This document shows positions 8,098-20,606 of a DNA stretch of 64,000 nucleotides, piece after piece; position 1 is the first letter of the stretch, and each line of letters starts with the position of its first letter. The stretch is from assembly GCF_030209435.1 (NCBI RefSeq), contig NZ_JARVRX010000002.1:186001-250000 (forward strand). Direction: 5' to 3'. The stretch is from Mycolicibacterium sp. lyk4-40-TYG-92. GTDB lineage: Bacteria; Actinomycetota; Actinomycetes; Mycobacteriales; Mycobacteriaceae. Under the pieces are notes generated by a model, which was given only the letters and a program-made list of their open reading frames with translations, was not told the DNA's origin and searched no databases. The position numbers were made by a program, and so were the translations under genes.

Positions 8098-9671
8098 GTT
8101 CGGACGACGACTACGCGGGCGAGTTCCGGAACGCCCGGTTGCCGGGCTCGGTGGCGGAGATTCTGGCCAGCCCCGAGGGGCCGGAGGTCGGTGCGTTCTT
8201 CGACATGGACGGCACCCTGGTGGCCGGGTTCACCGGCGTGATCATGACGCAGGACCGGTTGCGCCGGCGCCAGATGGGCGTCGGCGAATTCATCGGCATG
8301 GTGCAGGCCGCGGTGAACCACCAGCTGGGGCGCGCCGAGTTCGAGGATCTGATCGGCCGGGGCGCGCGGATGCTGAACGGCAATTCGCTGAGTGACCTCG
8401 ACGAGCTCGGCGAGCGGCTGTTCATCCAGCACATCAAGAAGCGAATTTATCCCGAGATGCGCGAGCTCGTCCGCGCGCACCAGGCGCGCGGCCACACCGT
8501 CGTCCTGAGTTCGTCGGCGCTGACGGTCCAGGTGGAACCGGTGGCGAACTTCCTCGGCATCAAGAACGTGCTGTGCAACAAGTTCGAGACGGACGAGGAC
8601 GGACTCATCACCGGTGAGGTGGTCAGGCCGGTGCTGTGGGGACCCGGAAAGGCCAACGCCGCACAGCATTTCGCGGCAAACAACGGTGTCGACCTGGCGC
8701 AGAGCTACTTCTACGCCGACGGTGACGAAGACGTCGCCCTGATGTACCTGGTCGGCAATCCGCGGCCCACCAACCCGGCCGCCAAACTGGAATCGGTTGC
8801 CGCCAAACGTGGTTGGCCGGTGCTGAAGTTCTCCAGCCGCAGCGGCAGCAGCCCCATCGCGCAGCTACGGACCGTCGCCGGCATCGCGTCGCTGGCGCCG
8901 GTCGCTGCCGGTGCCCTCGGGCTCGGTCTGCTGACCGGCAGCCGGCGCACGGGCGTCAACTTCTTCACGTCGGCGTGGAGCAAGGCGTTGATGGCGACCC
9001 TCGGCATCGACCTGAACGTGCTCGGCGCGGAAAACCTGCGGGCGCAACGGCCCGCGGTGTTCATCTTCAACCACCGCAACCAGGCCGACCCGATGATCGC
9101 CGGCGCACTGGTGAGCGACAACTTCACCTCGGTGGGCAAGAAGGAACTCGAGAGCAACCCGATCATGGGCACCATCGGCAAGGTGATGGACGCCGCGTTC
9201 ATCGACCGCGATGATCCCGCCTCGGCCATCGAGAGCCTCCACAAGATGGAAGAGCTTGCTCGTAAAGGTCTTTCGATCCTGATCGCACCCGAGGGCACCC
9301 GCCTGGACACCACCGAGGTCGGCGAGTTCAAGAAGGGGCCGTTCCGGATGGCCATGGCCGCCGGTATCCCCGTCGTGCCGATCGTGATCCGCAACGCGGA
9401 GGTGATCGCCGCGCGTGATTCGTCGACCTTCCACGCGGGCAAGGTCGACGTGGTCGTGTATCCGCCGATCTCGGTCGAGGACTGGACGCTCGACGACCTG
9501 TCGGAGCGCATCGCGGAGGTGCGGCAGCTCTATCTCGACACCCTCCGAAAGTGGCCCCACGACAAGGTGCCCGACAATCCGCTGTACCACCGGGTGGCGG
9601 CGCCGGCCGAACCCGGGGACTCGCCCGACGACAGCGGCGATGAACCGCGCAGCGCCAAGGGCCGACGGTGA
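8094..9671 (+). CDS. plsC: Bifunctional HAD phosphatase / 1-acylglycerol-3-phosphate acyltransferase (PlsC)
   Basis: 525 aa fusion. Residues ~30-250 are a HAD/SerB-like phosphatase with [11 protein letters not shown] (nucleophile Asp), a [14 protein letters not shown] motif II and [11 protein letters not shown] motif III. Residues ~300-500 are a PlsC acyltransferase with NHRNQAD (catalytic H327-x4-D), SVGKKEL and [21 protein letters not shown]. This is the Rv2483c architecture. ATG 8094 overlaps the upstream stop (ATGA), and reading further upstream would only run inside the WS/DGAT gene. It converts lysophosphatidate to phosphatidate, and its phosphatase half could act on the phosphorylated product or another substrate (inference). 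Confidence 0.9.
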   Translation: MSSDDDYAGEFRNARLPGSVAEILASPEGPEVGAFFDMDGTLVAGFTGVIMTQDRLRRRQMGVGEFIGMVQAAVNHQLGRAEFEDLIGRGARMLNGNSLSDLDELGERLFIQHIKKRIYPEMRELVRAHQARGHTVVLSSSALTVQVEPVANFLGIKNVLCNKFETDEDGLITGEVVRPVLWGPGKANAAQHFAANNGVDLAQSYFYADGDEDVALMYLVGNPRPTNPAAKLESVAAKRGWPVLKFSSRSGSSPIAQLRTVAGIASLAPVAAGALGLGLLTGSRRTGVNFFTSAWSKALMATLGIDLNVLGAENLRAQRPAVFIFNHRNQADPMIAGALVSDNFTSVGKKELESNPIMGTIGKVMDAAFIDRDDPASAIESLHKMEELARKGLSILIAPEGTRLDTTEVGEFKKGPFRMAMAAGIPVVPIVIRNAEVIAARDSSTFHAGKVDVVVYPPISVEDWTLDDLSERIAEVRQLYLDTLRKWPHDKVPDNPLYHRVAAPAEPGDSPDDSGDEPRSAKGRR

Positions 9672-12025
9672 AGCACACCGCTGACGACCTCGCCAGCTTC
9701 GACCCGACGGACGACGCCCTGGTGCTCACCGCGGTCGGCTCCGCCGCCGAGTGGGACCTGCTCAACGACTGGCTGGCGCACCAACGCAAGCAGCACCCGG
9801 ATACCCGCCTCGAGGTGCTCCGGTTGCCGACCGAGGGTGAGCCGTCGCCCGGCACGCTGGCCCGCCTGGTGGAACTGCTCGGTGCCGACGAAGGCCGGTC
9901 GGTGGTGCCCGTCCGCGTGTTCTGGGTGCCCGCCGGGCTGCCGACGCGCTCCAAGATCGTCTCGCTGATCTCGGGCCGCGACCGGTACCGGCCACCGGAG
10001 CTGCTGCAGCGCCGCATCCTGCGCAAGGACCCCCTGCGGGCCCGGGTCGTGGCCGGTGAGCCCGCCACGGTGGGGCAGCTGCGGCAGCAGTGGAAAGACA
10101 CCACGACCGCCGAAAACCCGAGGGAATTCGCCCGATTCGTGCTGCGCCGGGCGCAACTCGCCATCGAGCGGGTGGAGCTGCGGCTGCTCGGGCCCGAATA
10201 CAAGTCACCCCGGCTGGTCAAGCCCGAGGTGCTGGCGTCGGCCAGGTTCCGGGAAGGCCTGGAGAAAATCCCCGGCGCCACGGTCGAGAAGGCCGGCGAG
10301 ATGCTCGACGAGCTGTCGACGGGCTGGAGCCGGTTCTCCGTCGACTTCATCCCCAAGATCGGGCGTGCCATCTTCAGCCGGGGTTTCGATCCCAACGTGG
10401 ACTACGACCGTGACCAGGTCGAGGCCATGCGGCATGCGCTGGAGCTGCACCCCGCCGTGCTGCTGTTCTCGCACCGGTCGTATCTCGACGGCGTGATCGT
10501 GCCGGTGGCGATGCAGGAGAACCGCCTGCCGCCGGTGCACACCTTCGCCGGGATCAACCTGGCGTTCGGTCTGATGGGGCCGATCTTCCGGCACTCCGGC
10601 GTCATCTTCATCCGGCGCAACATCGCCGGCGACCCGTTGTACAAGTACGTCCTCAAGGAGTACGTCGGGTACATCGTGGAGAAGCGCTTCAATCTCAACT
10701 GGTCCATCGAGGGCACCCGCTCCCGGACCGGAAAGATGTTGCCGCCCAAGCTCGGCCTGCTGGCGTACGTCGCCGATGCCTACCTCGACGGCCGCAGCGA
10801 GGACATCCTGCTGCAGCCCGTCTCCATCAGTTTCGACCAGTTGCACGAGACCGCCGAGTACGCCGCGTACGCCCGCGGCGGTGAGAAGACCCCCGAAGGC
10901 CTGAGCTGGCTGTACCACTACATCAAGGCGCAGGGCGACCGGAACTTCGGCAAGATCTATGTGCGGTTCCCCAAAGCGGTCTCGATGCGCGAACAGCTGG
11001 GGCCGCCCGACGGTCCGGCGGCCACCGATCCTGCGCTCAAACGCCTTGCGTTGCAGAAGATGGCGTTCGAGGTGGCGTGGCGCATCCTGCGGGCCACGCC
11101 GATCAACGCGAACGGCCTGGTGTCGGCGCTCCTGCTGACCACCCGGGGCCTGGCGCTGACACTGGACCAGTTGCACCACACCCTGCAGGATGCGCTGGAT
11201 TACCTTGAGCGCAAACAGATTCCGATGACCAATTCGGCGCTGCGGTTGCGTACCCCCGAAGGGGTCCGGGCCGCGCTCGACGCGATGTCCGGCGGTCATC
11301 CGATCACCGCCGTCGACACCGGCCGCCAGCCGGTCTGGTACATCGCTCCGGAGGACGAGCACGAGGCGGCGTTCTACCGCAACACGACCATCGACGCGTT
11401 CCTGGAAACCGCCATCGTCGAGCTGGCCATGGCCCACGCGGCCAAGGCGGAATCCGATCCGGTGGAGGCCTTCTGGACGCAGGTGATGCGGCTGCGCGAC
11501 CTGCTCAAGTTCGAGTTCTACTTCGCCGACTCGGCGTCGTTCCGCGCGCACATCCTGGAGGAGATGTCGTGGCAGGCCAACTGCGAGCAGCAGTTGGCCG
11601 AAGGCGGCGAGGCCATCTACGCGATGCTGCGGGCCAAGCGGCCGATCATCGCCGGCGCGATGCTGCGGCCGTTCCTGGAGGCCTACGAACTGGTCGCCGA
11701 CGTGCTGCGGGGCACGCCGCCCGACATCAGTGAGAAGGACCTGACCAAGCGGGCTCTCGGAATCGGCCGGCAGTACGTCGCGCAGGGCCGGATCCGCAGC
11801 AACGAGTCGGTGTCGGCGCTGCTGTTCACCACGGCGCGCCAGGTGGTCGCGGACCAGAAGCTCCTCGAAGCGGCCCCCGATCTGGAGGAGCGGCGCACCG
11901 CCTTCCTCGCCGAGCTGCGGGCGATCCTGGCGGACTTGGCGACCGTCGACTCGATCGGCTGGATCAAGTTCGATCTGCGGGAGTTGCAGCGACGTAAGGC
12001 CAAGAAGGCCATCGAGGCCGAGTAG
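9668..12025 (+). CDS. plsB: Glycerol-3-phosphate acyltransferase (PlsB2-like)
   Basis: 785 aa, normal length for PlsB. It makes 1-acyl-glycerol-3-phosphate, the first step of phospholipid and triacylglycerol synthesis, at the membrane. The acyltransferase signature blocks are visible: [12 protein letters not shown] (H269-x4-D274), [12 protein letters not shown], and [17 protein letters not shown], then [11 protein letters not shown]. The GTG start at 9668 overlaps the plsC stop (GTGA). As the third gene of the operon it supplies the substrate of PlsC, and a strong terminator follows at 12077. Equivalent to Rv2482c. Confidence 0.92.
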   Translation: MKHTADDLASFDPTDDALVLTAVGSAAEWDLLNDWLAHQRKQHPDTRLEVLRLPTEGEPSPGTLARLVELLGADEGRSVVPVRVFWVPAGLPTRSKIVSLISGRDRYRPPELLQRRILRKDPLRARVVAGEPATVGQLRQQWKDTTTAENPREFARFVLRRAQLAIERVELRLLGPEYKSPRLVKPEVLASARFREGLEKIPGATVEKAGEMLDELSTGWSRFSVDFIPKIGRAIFSRGFDPNVDYDRDQVEAMRHALELHPAVLLFSHRSYLDGVIVPVAMQENRLPPVHTFAGINLAFGLMGPIFRHSGVIFIRRNIAGDPLYKYVLKEYVGYIVEKRFNLNWSIEGTRSRTGKMLPPKLGLLAYVADAYLDGRSEDILLQPVSISFDQLHETAEYAAYARGGEKTPEGLSWLYHYIKAQGDRNFGKIYVRFPKAVSMREQLGPPDGPAATDPALKRLALQKMAFEVAWRILRATPINANGLVSALLLTTRGLALTLDQLHHTLQDALDYLERKQIPMTNSALRLRTPEGVRAALDAMSGGHPITAVDTGRQPVWYIAPEDEHEAAFYRNTTIDAFLETAIVELAMAHAAKAESDPVEAFWTQVMRLRDLLKFEFYFADSASFRAHILEEMSWQANCEQQLAEGGEAIYAMLRAKRPIIAGAMLRPFLEAYELVADVLRGTPPDISEKDLTKRALGIGRQYVAQGRIRSNESVSALLFTTARQVVADQKLLEAAPDLEERRTAFLAELRAILADLATVDSIGWIKFDLRELQRRKAKKAIEAE

Positions 12026-12050
12026 CTCGGGCCGGGCACGCGAGCCCGGG

Positions 12051-12077
12051 TTATCCACAGTTCGCGATTCATCCACA
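12051..12077. promoter_or_regulatory. Two DnaA-box-like sites
   Basis: TTATCCACA at 12051-12059 is a perfect DnaA box. TCATCCACA at 12069-12077 differs at one position. They are in the same orientation, 18 bp apart, between plsB2 and its terminator. No other origin feature or dnaA gene is nearby. Confidence 0.4.
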
Positions 12078-12112
12078 ACCGGCGCCGCCCTGGGGGCGGC
12101 GCCGGTTCTTTT
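12077..12112 (+). terminator. Intrinsic terminator after plsB2
   Basis: A perfect 14-bp stem (AACCGGCGCCGCCC, 12077-12090, with 12094-12107) around a TGG loop, followed by CTTTT. It closes the acyltransferase operon. Confidence 0.85.
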
Positions 12113-12187
12113 GTCGGTGCCTGACGGGTCAATGGACGCGAGAGGCCGACGAGAACGCCGGCAACAGCGAAATGGATGGAGAAGCAC

Positions 12188-12625
12188 ATGTTCGAGACAC
12201 CGTTCACCGTGGTCGGCAACGTGATCACCGACGTGGTGGCACGTCGGGCCGGGGAGAGCAACCTCGCCACGTTCCGGATGGCGAGCAACTCACGGAAGAA
12301 GACCGACGACGGCTGGGAGCCGGGCAACTCGCTGTACGTCACCGTCAACTGCTGGGGCCGGGTGGCCGACGGGGTGGCGGGCCGGTTGTTCAAGGGCGAT
12401 CCGGTGGTGGTCGTCGGCCACATCTTCACCAACGAGTATCTGGACAAGGAAGGCAACCGCCGGTCATCGATGGAGGTGAGGGCGACGTCCGTCGGTCCGG
12501 ACATGGCGCGCTGCCAGGTCAAGATCGATCCCCGCCGGCCGAGCCCGGTAGAACTGGAGCAGCCCCAGGCGGCCCCGGAGTCGACCGATACCGAGAACTC
12601 CGACGATCTGGTGCTGTCGGCGTAG
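12188..12625 (+). CDS. Single-stranded DNA-binding protein family (SSB2-like)
   Basis: 145 aa OB-fold protein. The start MFETPFTVVGNVITDVVARRA with FRMASNSR, LYVTVNCWGRVADGVAGRLFKGDPVVVVGHI and the basic/acidic tail ending DDLVLSA follow the SSB pattern. The tail lacks the DDDIPF-type protein-interaction tip of the main replicative SSB, so this is the accessory paralogue at the Rv2478c position. I chose ATG 12188, which has GGAGAA 5-6 nt upstream. The ATG at 12176 would add MEKH and has no such site. Confidence 0.82.
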   Translation: MFETPFTVVGNVITDVVARRAGESNLATFRMASNSRKKTDDGWEPGNSLYVTVNCWGRVADGVAGRLFKGDPVVVVGHIFTNEYLDKEGNRRSSMEVRATSVGPDMARCQVKIDPRRPSPVELEQPQAAPESTDTENSDDLVLSA

Positions 12626-12631
12626 GGATAT

Positions 12632-12671
12632 GTCGGGGCGCCACCCGCGGCCCATCGCGGGGCGCCCCGAC
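12632..12671 (+). terminator. GC-rich stem-loop after the SSB-like gene
   Basis: GTCGGGGCGCC (12632-12642) pairs perfectly with GGCGCCCCGAC (12661-12671) across an 18-nt loop, 6 bp past the stop. There is no T-tract, as is common for mycobacterial terminators. Confidence 0.5.
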
Positions 12672-12805
12672 CGCGCCACCGCGCGATTTGGTGGCTTGCC
12701 TAGGATGGTCAGCGAGTTTTCGCGGAGCCGCGCCCGATCCAGTGAGCCGGGGCTCGCGCTACGAGAACGCTACGACGAACAGCCAACGAAAGGCATGACC
12801 ACGGC

Positions 12806-14479
<1,674 letters not shown>

Positions 14480-14533
14480 CGTCGCACGTACGTGCCGATT
14501 GGGCACGACAGCGCGACGTCAGGAGCAAGTCGG

Positions 14534-17500
14534 ATGACGGAAAATCGGGGCGGACTCAGCGGCACGACGCGGTCCGCCGGTGCGGACGGCAATGCTGGTC
14601 TCGCACGGGCATACCTGCAGACCTACCGCGGCCCGAACGATGGTTCGCCGGCCGACGGTGGGGTCACCGCCCCGATCGATGTCGCGATGGCGACCCGGGT
14701 GTCCCCGGCGTTGCTGGCCGCCCACTACCGCCTCGGTCATCGCCGGTCGACGGGGGAGACGCTGGTCGCGATCTACCCCGCCGACGATCCCGGCCGCTTC
14801 GGCCCGGCGCTGCAGATCGTGACCGATCACAGCGCGCTGCTGATGGACTCGGTGATGGTGCTGCTGCACCGCATCGGTGTCGCGTACACCGCGATCATGA
14901 GTCCCGAGTTCCGGGTGCGGCGGGATGCGGCGGGCGAGGTTCTCGCGATGGGTCCGGCGGGTGACCCCAGTGCCCCGGCCGACGGTGTCGACGAGACCTG
15001 GATTCATGTGCAGCTGGCGACGATGGGTGACGGCAAGGCCGTCGCCGAGGCGGCCGCCGTGCTGCCGCATGCCCTGACCGACACCCGCGCGGTGGAGCTC
15101 GATACGCCCGCGATGAACGCCGCGCTCGTCGGCCTGGCCAACGCGCTCGACGCCGACCACAACGGCCGGTTCCCCGGCTATGACCGGCGCGACGTCGCGG
15201 CCCTGCTGCGCTGGCTGGCCGACGGGCACTTCGTCCTGCTGGGTTACCAGCAGTGCACCGTGGCGAACGGGCAGGCCCAGGTGGACCCGGCGACCCGGCT
15301 CGGCGTGGCCAAGCTGCGCACCGACGTGCTGCCACCGCTCGCGGGCGACGACGAACTGCTGGCGGTCGCCCAGGCGACCATGCCGAGTTACCTGCGCTAC
15401 GGCGCCTACCCGTACATCGTGGTGGTCCGCGAGAGCGCGGGACCGAACGGGCCGGCCCGTGAGCACCGGTTCATCGGTCAGTTCACGGTGACCGCGGGCA
15501 ACGCCAATGTGCTTGAGATTCCCCTGATCTCGCGGCGGGTCAACGAGGCGCTGGCGCTGTCCCAAGGCGATCCGAGCCGGCCCGGCCAGCTGATGCTGGA
15601 CATCATCCAGACCGTGCCGCGGTCGGAGCTGTTCTCCCTCACCGCGCGCGACCTCGTCGCGATGGGCAAGTCCGTCATCGACCTGGGTTCGCGGCGGCGT
15701 GCGCTGCTCTTCCTGCGCGCCGACAAGCTGGCCCACTTCGTCTCGTGCCTGGTGTACCTGCCGCGCGACCGGTACACCACCGACGTGCGGCTGGCCATGC
15801 AGGACATCCTGGTGCGCGAACTCGGTGGCGAGAGCATCGAATACACCGCCCGGGTCAGTGAATCACCCTGGGCCGTCGTGCATTTCACTGTCCGCTTGGG
15901 CGAGAACGCCAGCCCCGCGACCATCGACACCTCGGCCGCCAACGAAACCCGTATCCAGGGTCTGCTGACCGAGGCTTCCCGCACCTGGGGCGACCGGCTG
16001 ATCGGTGCTGTCACGCCGGGCACCATCACGCGCGCCGAGGCCGAGCACTACGCGGTGGCGTTCCCCGAGGTGTACAAGCAGGCGTTCACGCCGACCGGTG
16101 CCATCGAGGGCATCAGCATCATCGATCAGCTGCAGGACGACAGCGTCAAACTGGTGCTGGACTATCCCGACGCCGGGCCCGACGACGACGGCACCGCGCA
16201 ACTCACGTGGTATCTGGCCGGCCGGTCGGCCTCGCTGAGCGAGCTGCTGCCGATGCTGCAGTCCATGGGCGTGGTGGTGTTGGAGGAGCAGCCGTTCAAC
16301 GTCGTGCGCGCCGACGGCATCCCGGTGTGGATCTACCAGTTCAAGATTTCCCGGCATCACTCCACCGTCGACGCCCCGGAAGCTGAGCGCGAGATCATCG
16401 CCACCCGGTTCGCCGACGCCGTCACCGCCATCTGGCAGGGCAAGGTGGAGATCGACCGGTTCAACGAGCTGGTGCTGGGTGCGGGACTCACCTGGCAGCA
16501 GGTGACGATCCTGCGGGCTTACGCGAAGTACCTGCGGCAGGCCGGTTTTCCGTACAGCCAGTCGCACATCGAGACGGTGCTGCGGGACAACCCGGGCACC
16601 GCGAAGTCGCTCGTCGAACTTTTCGAGGCGGTGTTCGACCCGACCGGCGGCGATGCGGCCGATCGTGCCCAAACAGCCGCGGCCGCCGTCGCGGCGGATA
16701 TCGACGCCCTCGTGAGCCTGGACACCGACCGCGTGCTGCGGGCTTTCGCGTCGCTGGTGCAGGCCACCCTGCGCACGAACTACTACGTCACCGCAGAGGG
16801 CTCGGCGCGGCAGCGAAACGCGTTGTCGTTCAAGCTCAATCCGCAGCTCATCGACGAATTGCCGTTGCCCAGGCCCAAATACGAGATCTTCGTGTACTCG
16901 CCGCGGGTCGAAGGCGTGCACCTGCGGTTCGGCAACGTGGCCCGCGGTGGCCTGCGCTGGTCGGACCGGCGCGAAGACTTCCGCACCGAAATCCTCGGCC
17001 TGGTCAAGGCGCAGGCGGTGAAGAACGCCGTCATCGTCCCCGTCGGCGCCAAGGGCGGCTTCGTGCTGAAGTCGCCGCCCGCGCCCACCGGCGACGCGGC
17101 CGCTGATCGCGATGCCCTGCGCAGCGAGGGCGTCGCCTGCTACCGGCTGTTCATCGCCGGCCTGCTCGACGTCACCGACAACGTCGAGACGGCCACCGGC
17201 GCCATCGTCCCGCCGGCGCAGGTGGTGCGCCGCGACGGCGACGACGCCTACCTGGTGGTCGCCGCCGACAAGGGCACCGCGACGTTCTCCGACATCGCCA
17301 ACGACGTCGCCAAGTCGTACGGCTTCTGGCTCGGCGATGCGTTCGCCTCCGGTGGGTCGGTGGGCTACGACCACAAGGCGATGGGCATCACCGCCAAGGG
17401 CGCCTGGGAGTCGGTCAAGCGGCACTTCCGCGAGATGGGGCATGACACCCAGACCCAGGACTTCACCGTCGTCGGCGTCGGGGACATGAGCGGTGACGTG

Positions 17501-19393
17501 TTCGGCAACGGCATGTTGCTGTCCAAGCACATTCGCCTCGTGGCGGCCTTCGACCATCGGCACATCTTCCTGGACCCGAACCCCGACGCGGCAAGGTCGT
17601 GGATCGAACGCGACCGCATGTTCAAGCTGCCGCGGTCGAGTTGGGACGACTACGACAAATCGCTCATCAGCGAGGGCGGCGGCGTCTACAGCCGCGACCA
17701 GAAGTCGATCCCGATCAGCCCGCAGGTGCGCGCGGCTCTGGGCCTGGGCGCCGACGTCACCGAGCTCACGCCGCCGGCGCTGATGAAATCGATCCTGCTG
17801 GCGCCCGTCGACCTGTTCTGGAACGGCGGCATCGGCACCTACATCAAGGCCGAGACCGAATCGGACGCCGACGTCGGCGACCGCGCCAACGACGCCATCC
17901 GGGTCAACGGAAATCAGGTGCGTGTCAAGGTGGTCGGCGAGGGCGGCAACCTCGGCGTGACGCAGCGCGGCCGCATCGAATTCGATCTGGCGGGCGGCCA
18001 CATCAACACCGACGCAATGGACAACTCGGCGGGTGTGGACTGCTCCGACCACGAGGTGAACATCAAGATTCTCGTCGATGCCCTGGTGACCTCGGGCAAG
18101 GTCGCGGCCGCCGAGCGCGCCGACCTGCTGATGTCGATGACCGATGAGGTCGGCCGTCTGGTGCTCGCCGACAACATGTCGCAGAACGACCTGATGGGCA
18201 CCAGCCGCGCCAACGCCGCCAGCCTGCTGCCGGTGCACGCCGCCCAGATTCGCGACCTGTCGAAAGAACGTGGGCTCAACCGCGAGCTGGAGGCGCTGCC
18301 GTCGGACAAGGAGATCCGTCGGCGGATGGAGGCGGGGCTGGGGCTGACGTCCCCGGAGCTGGCCACGCTGATGGCGCACGTGAAGCTCGCGCTCAAGGAA
18401 GACGTGCTGGCCAGTGAACTGCCCGACCAGGAGGTGTTCGCGGGCCGGCTGCCGGACTACTTCCCGGAGGAGTTGCGGGACCGGTTCACGGCGGACATCC
18501 GGTCGCACCAGCTGCGCCGGGAGATCATCACCACGATGCTGGTGAACGACCTCGTCGACACCGCCGGCATCACCTACGCCTACCGCGTCGCCGAAGATGT
18601 CGGTGTGGGGCCCGTCGATGCGGTCCGCAGCTACGTCGCGGTGGACAAGATTTTCCGGGTCGGCGAGGTGTGGCGGAACATCCGGGCGGCCGGCGAGGCC
18701 GGTGTCCCGGTGGAAGTCACCGACCGCATGACGCTGGATCTGCGTCGCCTGATCGACCGGGCCGGGCGCTGGCTGCTGAACTACCGGCCCCAGCCGCTCG
18801 CCGTCGGCGCCGAGGCCAACCGGTTCGCGGCGAAGGTGGCCGAGCTCACCCCGCAGATGAAGCAGTGGCTGCGTGGCGACGACAAGGCCATCGCCGAGAC
18901 CGATGCGGCACAGTTCGTGGCCGCGGGCGTCTCGAAGGAGCTGGCCTACATGGTGGCCACCGGGCTGTATCAGTACAGCCTGCTGGACGTCATCGACATT
19001 GCCGACATCGCCGAGCGCGAACCCGCCGAGGTGGCCGACACGTACTTCGCGCTGACGGACAACCTGGGCATCGACAACCTGCTCACCGCGGTATCCGAAC
19101 TCACCCGCAATGACCGCTGGCATTCGTTGGCGCGCTTGGCGATTCGTGACGACATCTACGGGTCGATCCGGTCGCTGTGCGTCGACGTGATGGCGGTCGG
19201 GGAGGTCGACGAAACCGGTGAGCAGAAGATTCACGAGTGGGCGTCGACCAACAGTTCGCGGGTGATGCGCGCCCGCCGGACGCTGACCGAGATCCTGGGT
19301 GACGAGGTGCGTGACCTGGCGACCCTGTCGGTGGCCGCGCGGCAACTGCGGAGCATGACCACGAGAACGACGGGCACGGGCAATCAGGGATGA
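14534..19393 (+). CDS. gdh: NAD-specific glutamate dehydrogenase (large type)
   Basis: 1619 aa, the size of the ~180-kDa GDH class (Rv2476c). It oxidatively deaminates glutamate to 2-oxoglutarate. An N-terminal ~500-residue regulatory part ([18 protein letters not shown]) precedes the catalytic core with [33 protein letters not shown], the lysine motif [25 protein letters not shown] (NAD fold) and [23 protein letters not shown]. The start is ATG 14534 (MTENRGG) with AGGAG 8 nt upstream. A longer reading from 14492 lacks a ribosome site. In M. tuberculosis and M. smegmatis this enzyme is controlled by GarA and PknG. The gene follows ettA after 54 bp. Confidence 0.95.
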   Translation: MTENRGGLSGTTRSAGADGNAGLARAYLQTYRGPNDGSPADGGVTAPIDVAMATRVSPALLAAHYRLGHRRSTGETLVAIYPADDPGRFGPALQIVTDHSALLMDSVMVLLHRIGVAYTAIMSPEFRVRRDAAGEVLAMGPAGDPSAPADGVDETWIHVQLATMGDGKAVAEAAAVLPHALTDTRAVELDTPAMNAALVGLANALDADHNGRFPGYDRRDVAALLRWLADGHFVLLGYQQCTVANGQAQVDPATRLGVAKLRTDVLPPLAGDDELLAVAQATMPSYLRYGAYPYIVVVRESAGPNGPAREHRFIGQFTVTAGNANVLEIPLISRRVNEALALSQGDPSRPGQLMLDIIQTVPRSELFSLTARDLVAMGKSVIDLGSRRRALLFLRADKLAHFVSCLVYLPRDRYTTDVRLAMQDILVRELGGESIEYTARVSESPWAVVHFTVRLGENASPATIDTSAANETRIQGLLTEASRTWGDRLIGAVTPGTITRAEAEHYAVAFPEVYKQAFTPTGAIEGISIIDQLQDDSVKLVLDYPDAGPDDDGTAQLTWYLAGRSASLSELLPMLQSMGVVVLEEQPFNVVRADGIPVWIYQFKISRHHSTVDAPEAEREIIATRFADAVTAIWQGKVEIDRFNELVLGAGLTWQQVTILRAYAKYLRQAGFPYSQSHIETVLRDNPGTAKSLVELFEAVFDPTGGDAADRAQTAAAAVAADIDALVSLDTDRVLRAFASLVQATLRTNYYVTAEGSARQRNALSFKLNPQLIDELPLPRPKYEIFVYSPRVEGVHLRFGNVARGGLRWSDRREDFRTEILGLVKAQAVKNAVIVPVGAKGGFVLKSPPAPTGDAAADRDALRSEGVACYRLFIAGLLDVTDNVETATGAIVPPAQVVRRDGDDAYLVVAADKGTATFSDIANDVAKSYGFWLGDAFASGGSVGYDHKAMGITAKGAWESVKRHFREMGHDTQTQDFTVVGVGDMSGDVFGNGMLLSKHIRLVAAFDHRHIFLDPNPDAARSWIERDRMFKLPRSSWDDYDKSLISEGGGVYSRDQKSIPISPQVRAALGLGADVTELTPPALMKSILLAPVDLFWNGGIGTYIKAETESDADVGDRANDAIRVNGNQVRVKVVGEGGNLGVTQRGRIEFDLAGGHINTDAMDNSAGVDCSDHEVNIKILVDALVTSGKVAAAERADLLMSMTDEVGRLVLADNMSQNDLMGTSRANAASLLPVHAAQIRDLSKERGLNRELEALPSDKEIRRRMEAGLGLTSPELATLMAHVKLALKEDVLASELPDQEVFAGRLPDYFPEELRDRFTADIRSHQLRREIITTMLVNDLVDTAGITYAYRVAEDVGVGPVDAVRSYVAVDKIFRVGEVWRNIRAAGEAGVPVEVTDRMTLDLRRLIDRAGRWLLNYRPQPLAVGAEANRFAAKVAELTPQMKQWLRGDDKAIAETDAAQFVAAGVSKELAYMVATGLYQYSLLDVIDIADIAEREPAEVADTYFALTDNLGIDNLLTAVSELTRNDRWHSLARLAIRDDIYGSIRSLCVDVMAVGEVDETGEQKIHEWASTNSSRVMRARRTLTEILGDEVRDLATLSVAARQLRSMTTRTTGTGNQG

Positions 19394-19400
19394 TGGGCGG

Positions 19401-19814
19401 GTGACTGAACGCTTCACGACGCCGGTGCCGGTGCGCTGGTCGGACATCGACATGTATCAGCATGTCAACCACGCCACCATGGTGACCATCCTCGAGGAGG
19501 CGCGGGTTCCGTTTCTCACCGAGCCCTTCGCCGAGGATGTCGCCACCACCGGCCTGCTGATCGCCGAGGTCAACGTGAAGTACAAGGACCAACTGCGCCT
19601 TGTCGATTCACCACTGCAGGTGACCATCTGGACCAACCGGCTTCGGGCCTGCGACTTCACGCTCGGTTATGAGGTGCGGTCGGCGCAGGCCGATCCGGAT
19701 TCCAAGCCGGCGGTGATCGGGGAGACCCAGCTGGCCACCTTCAACATCGAGCGGCAGATGCTGGTGCGCATCGCCCCGCATCAGCGGGAGTACCTGCAGC
19801 GTTTCGCCCGATGA
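19401..19814 (+). CDS. Acyl-CoA thioesterase (4HBT hotdog fold)
   Basis: 137 aa single hotdog domain. VRWSDIDMYQHVNHATMVTILEEARVPFL is the 4-hydroxybenzoyl-CoA-thioesterase-type motif, with the Asp of SDIDMYQHVNH as the likely catalytic residue. The GTG start lies 7 bp after the gdh stop, so the genes are probably co-transcribed. It corresponds in position to Rv2475c. The substrate cannot be read from sequence. Confidence 0.83.
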   Translation: MTERFTTPVPVRWSDIDMYQHVNHATMVTILEEARVPFLTEPFAEDVATTGLLIAEVNVKYKDQLRLVDSPLQVTIWTNRLRACDFTLGYEVRSAQADPDSKPAVIGETQLATFNIERQMLVRIAPHQREYLQRFAR

Positions 19815-19842
19815 GCGCTTGCGCGAAGAGCAGGGTGCCCCG

Positions 19843-20478
19843 ATGAGCGAACGGGGCATCTGGCTCGCCGACGCCGCCCAGGCGCAGAACCTGGCCACCT
19901 TCGTCGAGCGCGTGCTGCGGCTCGACGAGGCCGCCGTGGTGCGGTTGAAGGCGCGGAGCGAGGATGTCTTCGTCGCCTGGGCGGCAACAGGTTTCGAGGT
20001 GCTGGCCGCGCGCGTGGTGAACGGGCGGGTGGCGCCGTCCGACCTGTGCGCCGGGGCCGACGCGTTGAGTCACGAGCTGCCCGGCTCGGGCCGGATCGAT
20101 CCCGGATTCGCGATGGACTCGGCGTGGCGCGGTGCGTTGCCGCCCGACGACGGGTTCAGCCATCTCGACGATGTGCCGGCGGCCGCGGTGCTGGAGCTGT
20201 TTCAGCGCGGCGTCGAACTGGCCCGGGAGCACAGCGGTCCGCAGGGGCCGCCACCGTCACTGCTGGACCAGGACGTCCTCACCGTCAGCGCCGGCGACAT
20301 CGAGGTGGGCATCCCGATGCGTTGCGTATTCGCTTTGACCGCCATGGGTTTCGTGCCCGACCCGCTGCCGGAGAACGAGGTGGTCCGGGTTCGGGTGCAT
20401 CCGACGTGGCTGCGCATCGACGCACGGTTCGGCTCGGTGTACCGCCGCCGTGGTGGCCCGATCCTGTTGTCGCCCTAG
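19843..20478 (+). CDS. Conserved hypothetical protein (Rv2474c position)
   Basis: 211 aa from ATG 19843 (MSERGIWLADAAQ). An upstream TTG at 19819 would add eight residues. It is soluble, with no signal or membrane segment and no recognisable catalytic motif. It is last in the gdh-thioesterase run, 28 bp after the thioesterase stop, and converges on the HNH gene with a strong stem-loop between. Its place matches the uncharacterised M. tuberculosis Rv2474c, and the conserved backbone breaks immediately after it. Confidence 0.7.
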   Translation: MSERGIWLADAAQAQNLATFVERVLRLDEAAVVRLKARSEDVFVAWAATGFEVLAARVVNGRVAPSDLCAGADALSHELPGSGRIDPGFAMDSAWRGALPPDDGFSHLDDVPAAAVLELFQRGVELAREHSGPQGPPPSLLDQDVLTVSAGDIEVGIPMRCVFALTAMGFVPDPLPENEVVRVRVHPTWLRIDARFGSVYRRRGGPILLSP

Positions 20479-20500
20479 GGGTCTTTCGAAGTTGAGAGGC

Positions 20501-20541
20501 TGCTCGCGCGGCGGATGTGAACTCCACCCGCCGCGCGAGCA
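20501..20541. terminator. Bidirectional stem-loop between convergent genes
   Basis: TGCTCGCGCGGCGG (20501-20514) pairs perfectly over 14 bp with 20528-20541, with a 13-nt loop. It lies between the stops of the conserved protein and the HNH gene and can serve both strands. Confidence 0.65.
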
Positions 20542-20606
20542 CGAGGTCCAGGAACACTATTGAGTTATCAAGGTGCACAGCAGATTTCACGTCGCGCGCG
20601 GGACGG

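Noticed and set aside
15863..19453. Nearly 1200-codon open frame antisense to gdh
   Set aside because: The composition is Arg/His/Val/Asp-rich, as expected for the reverse frame of high-GC genes. The plus-strand GDH is unmistakable.
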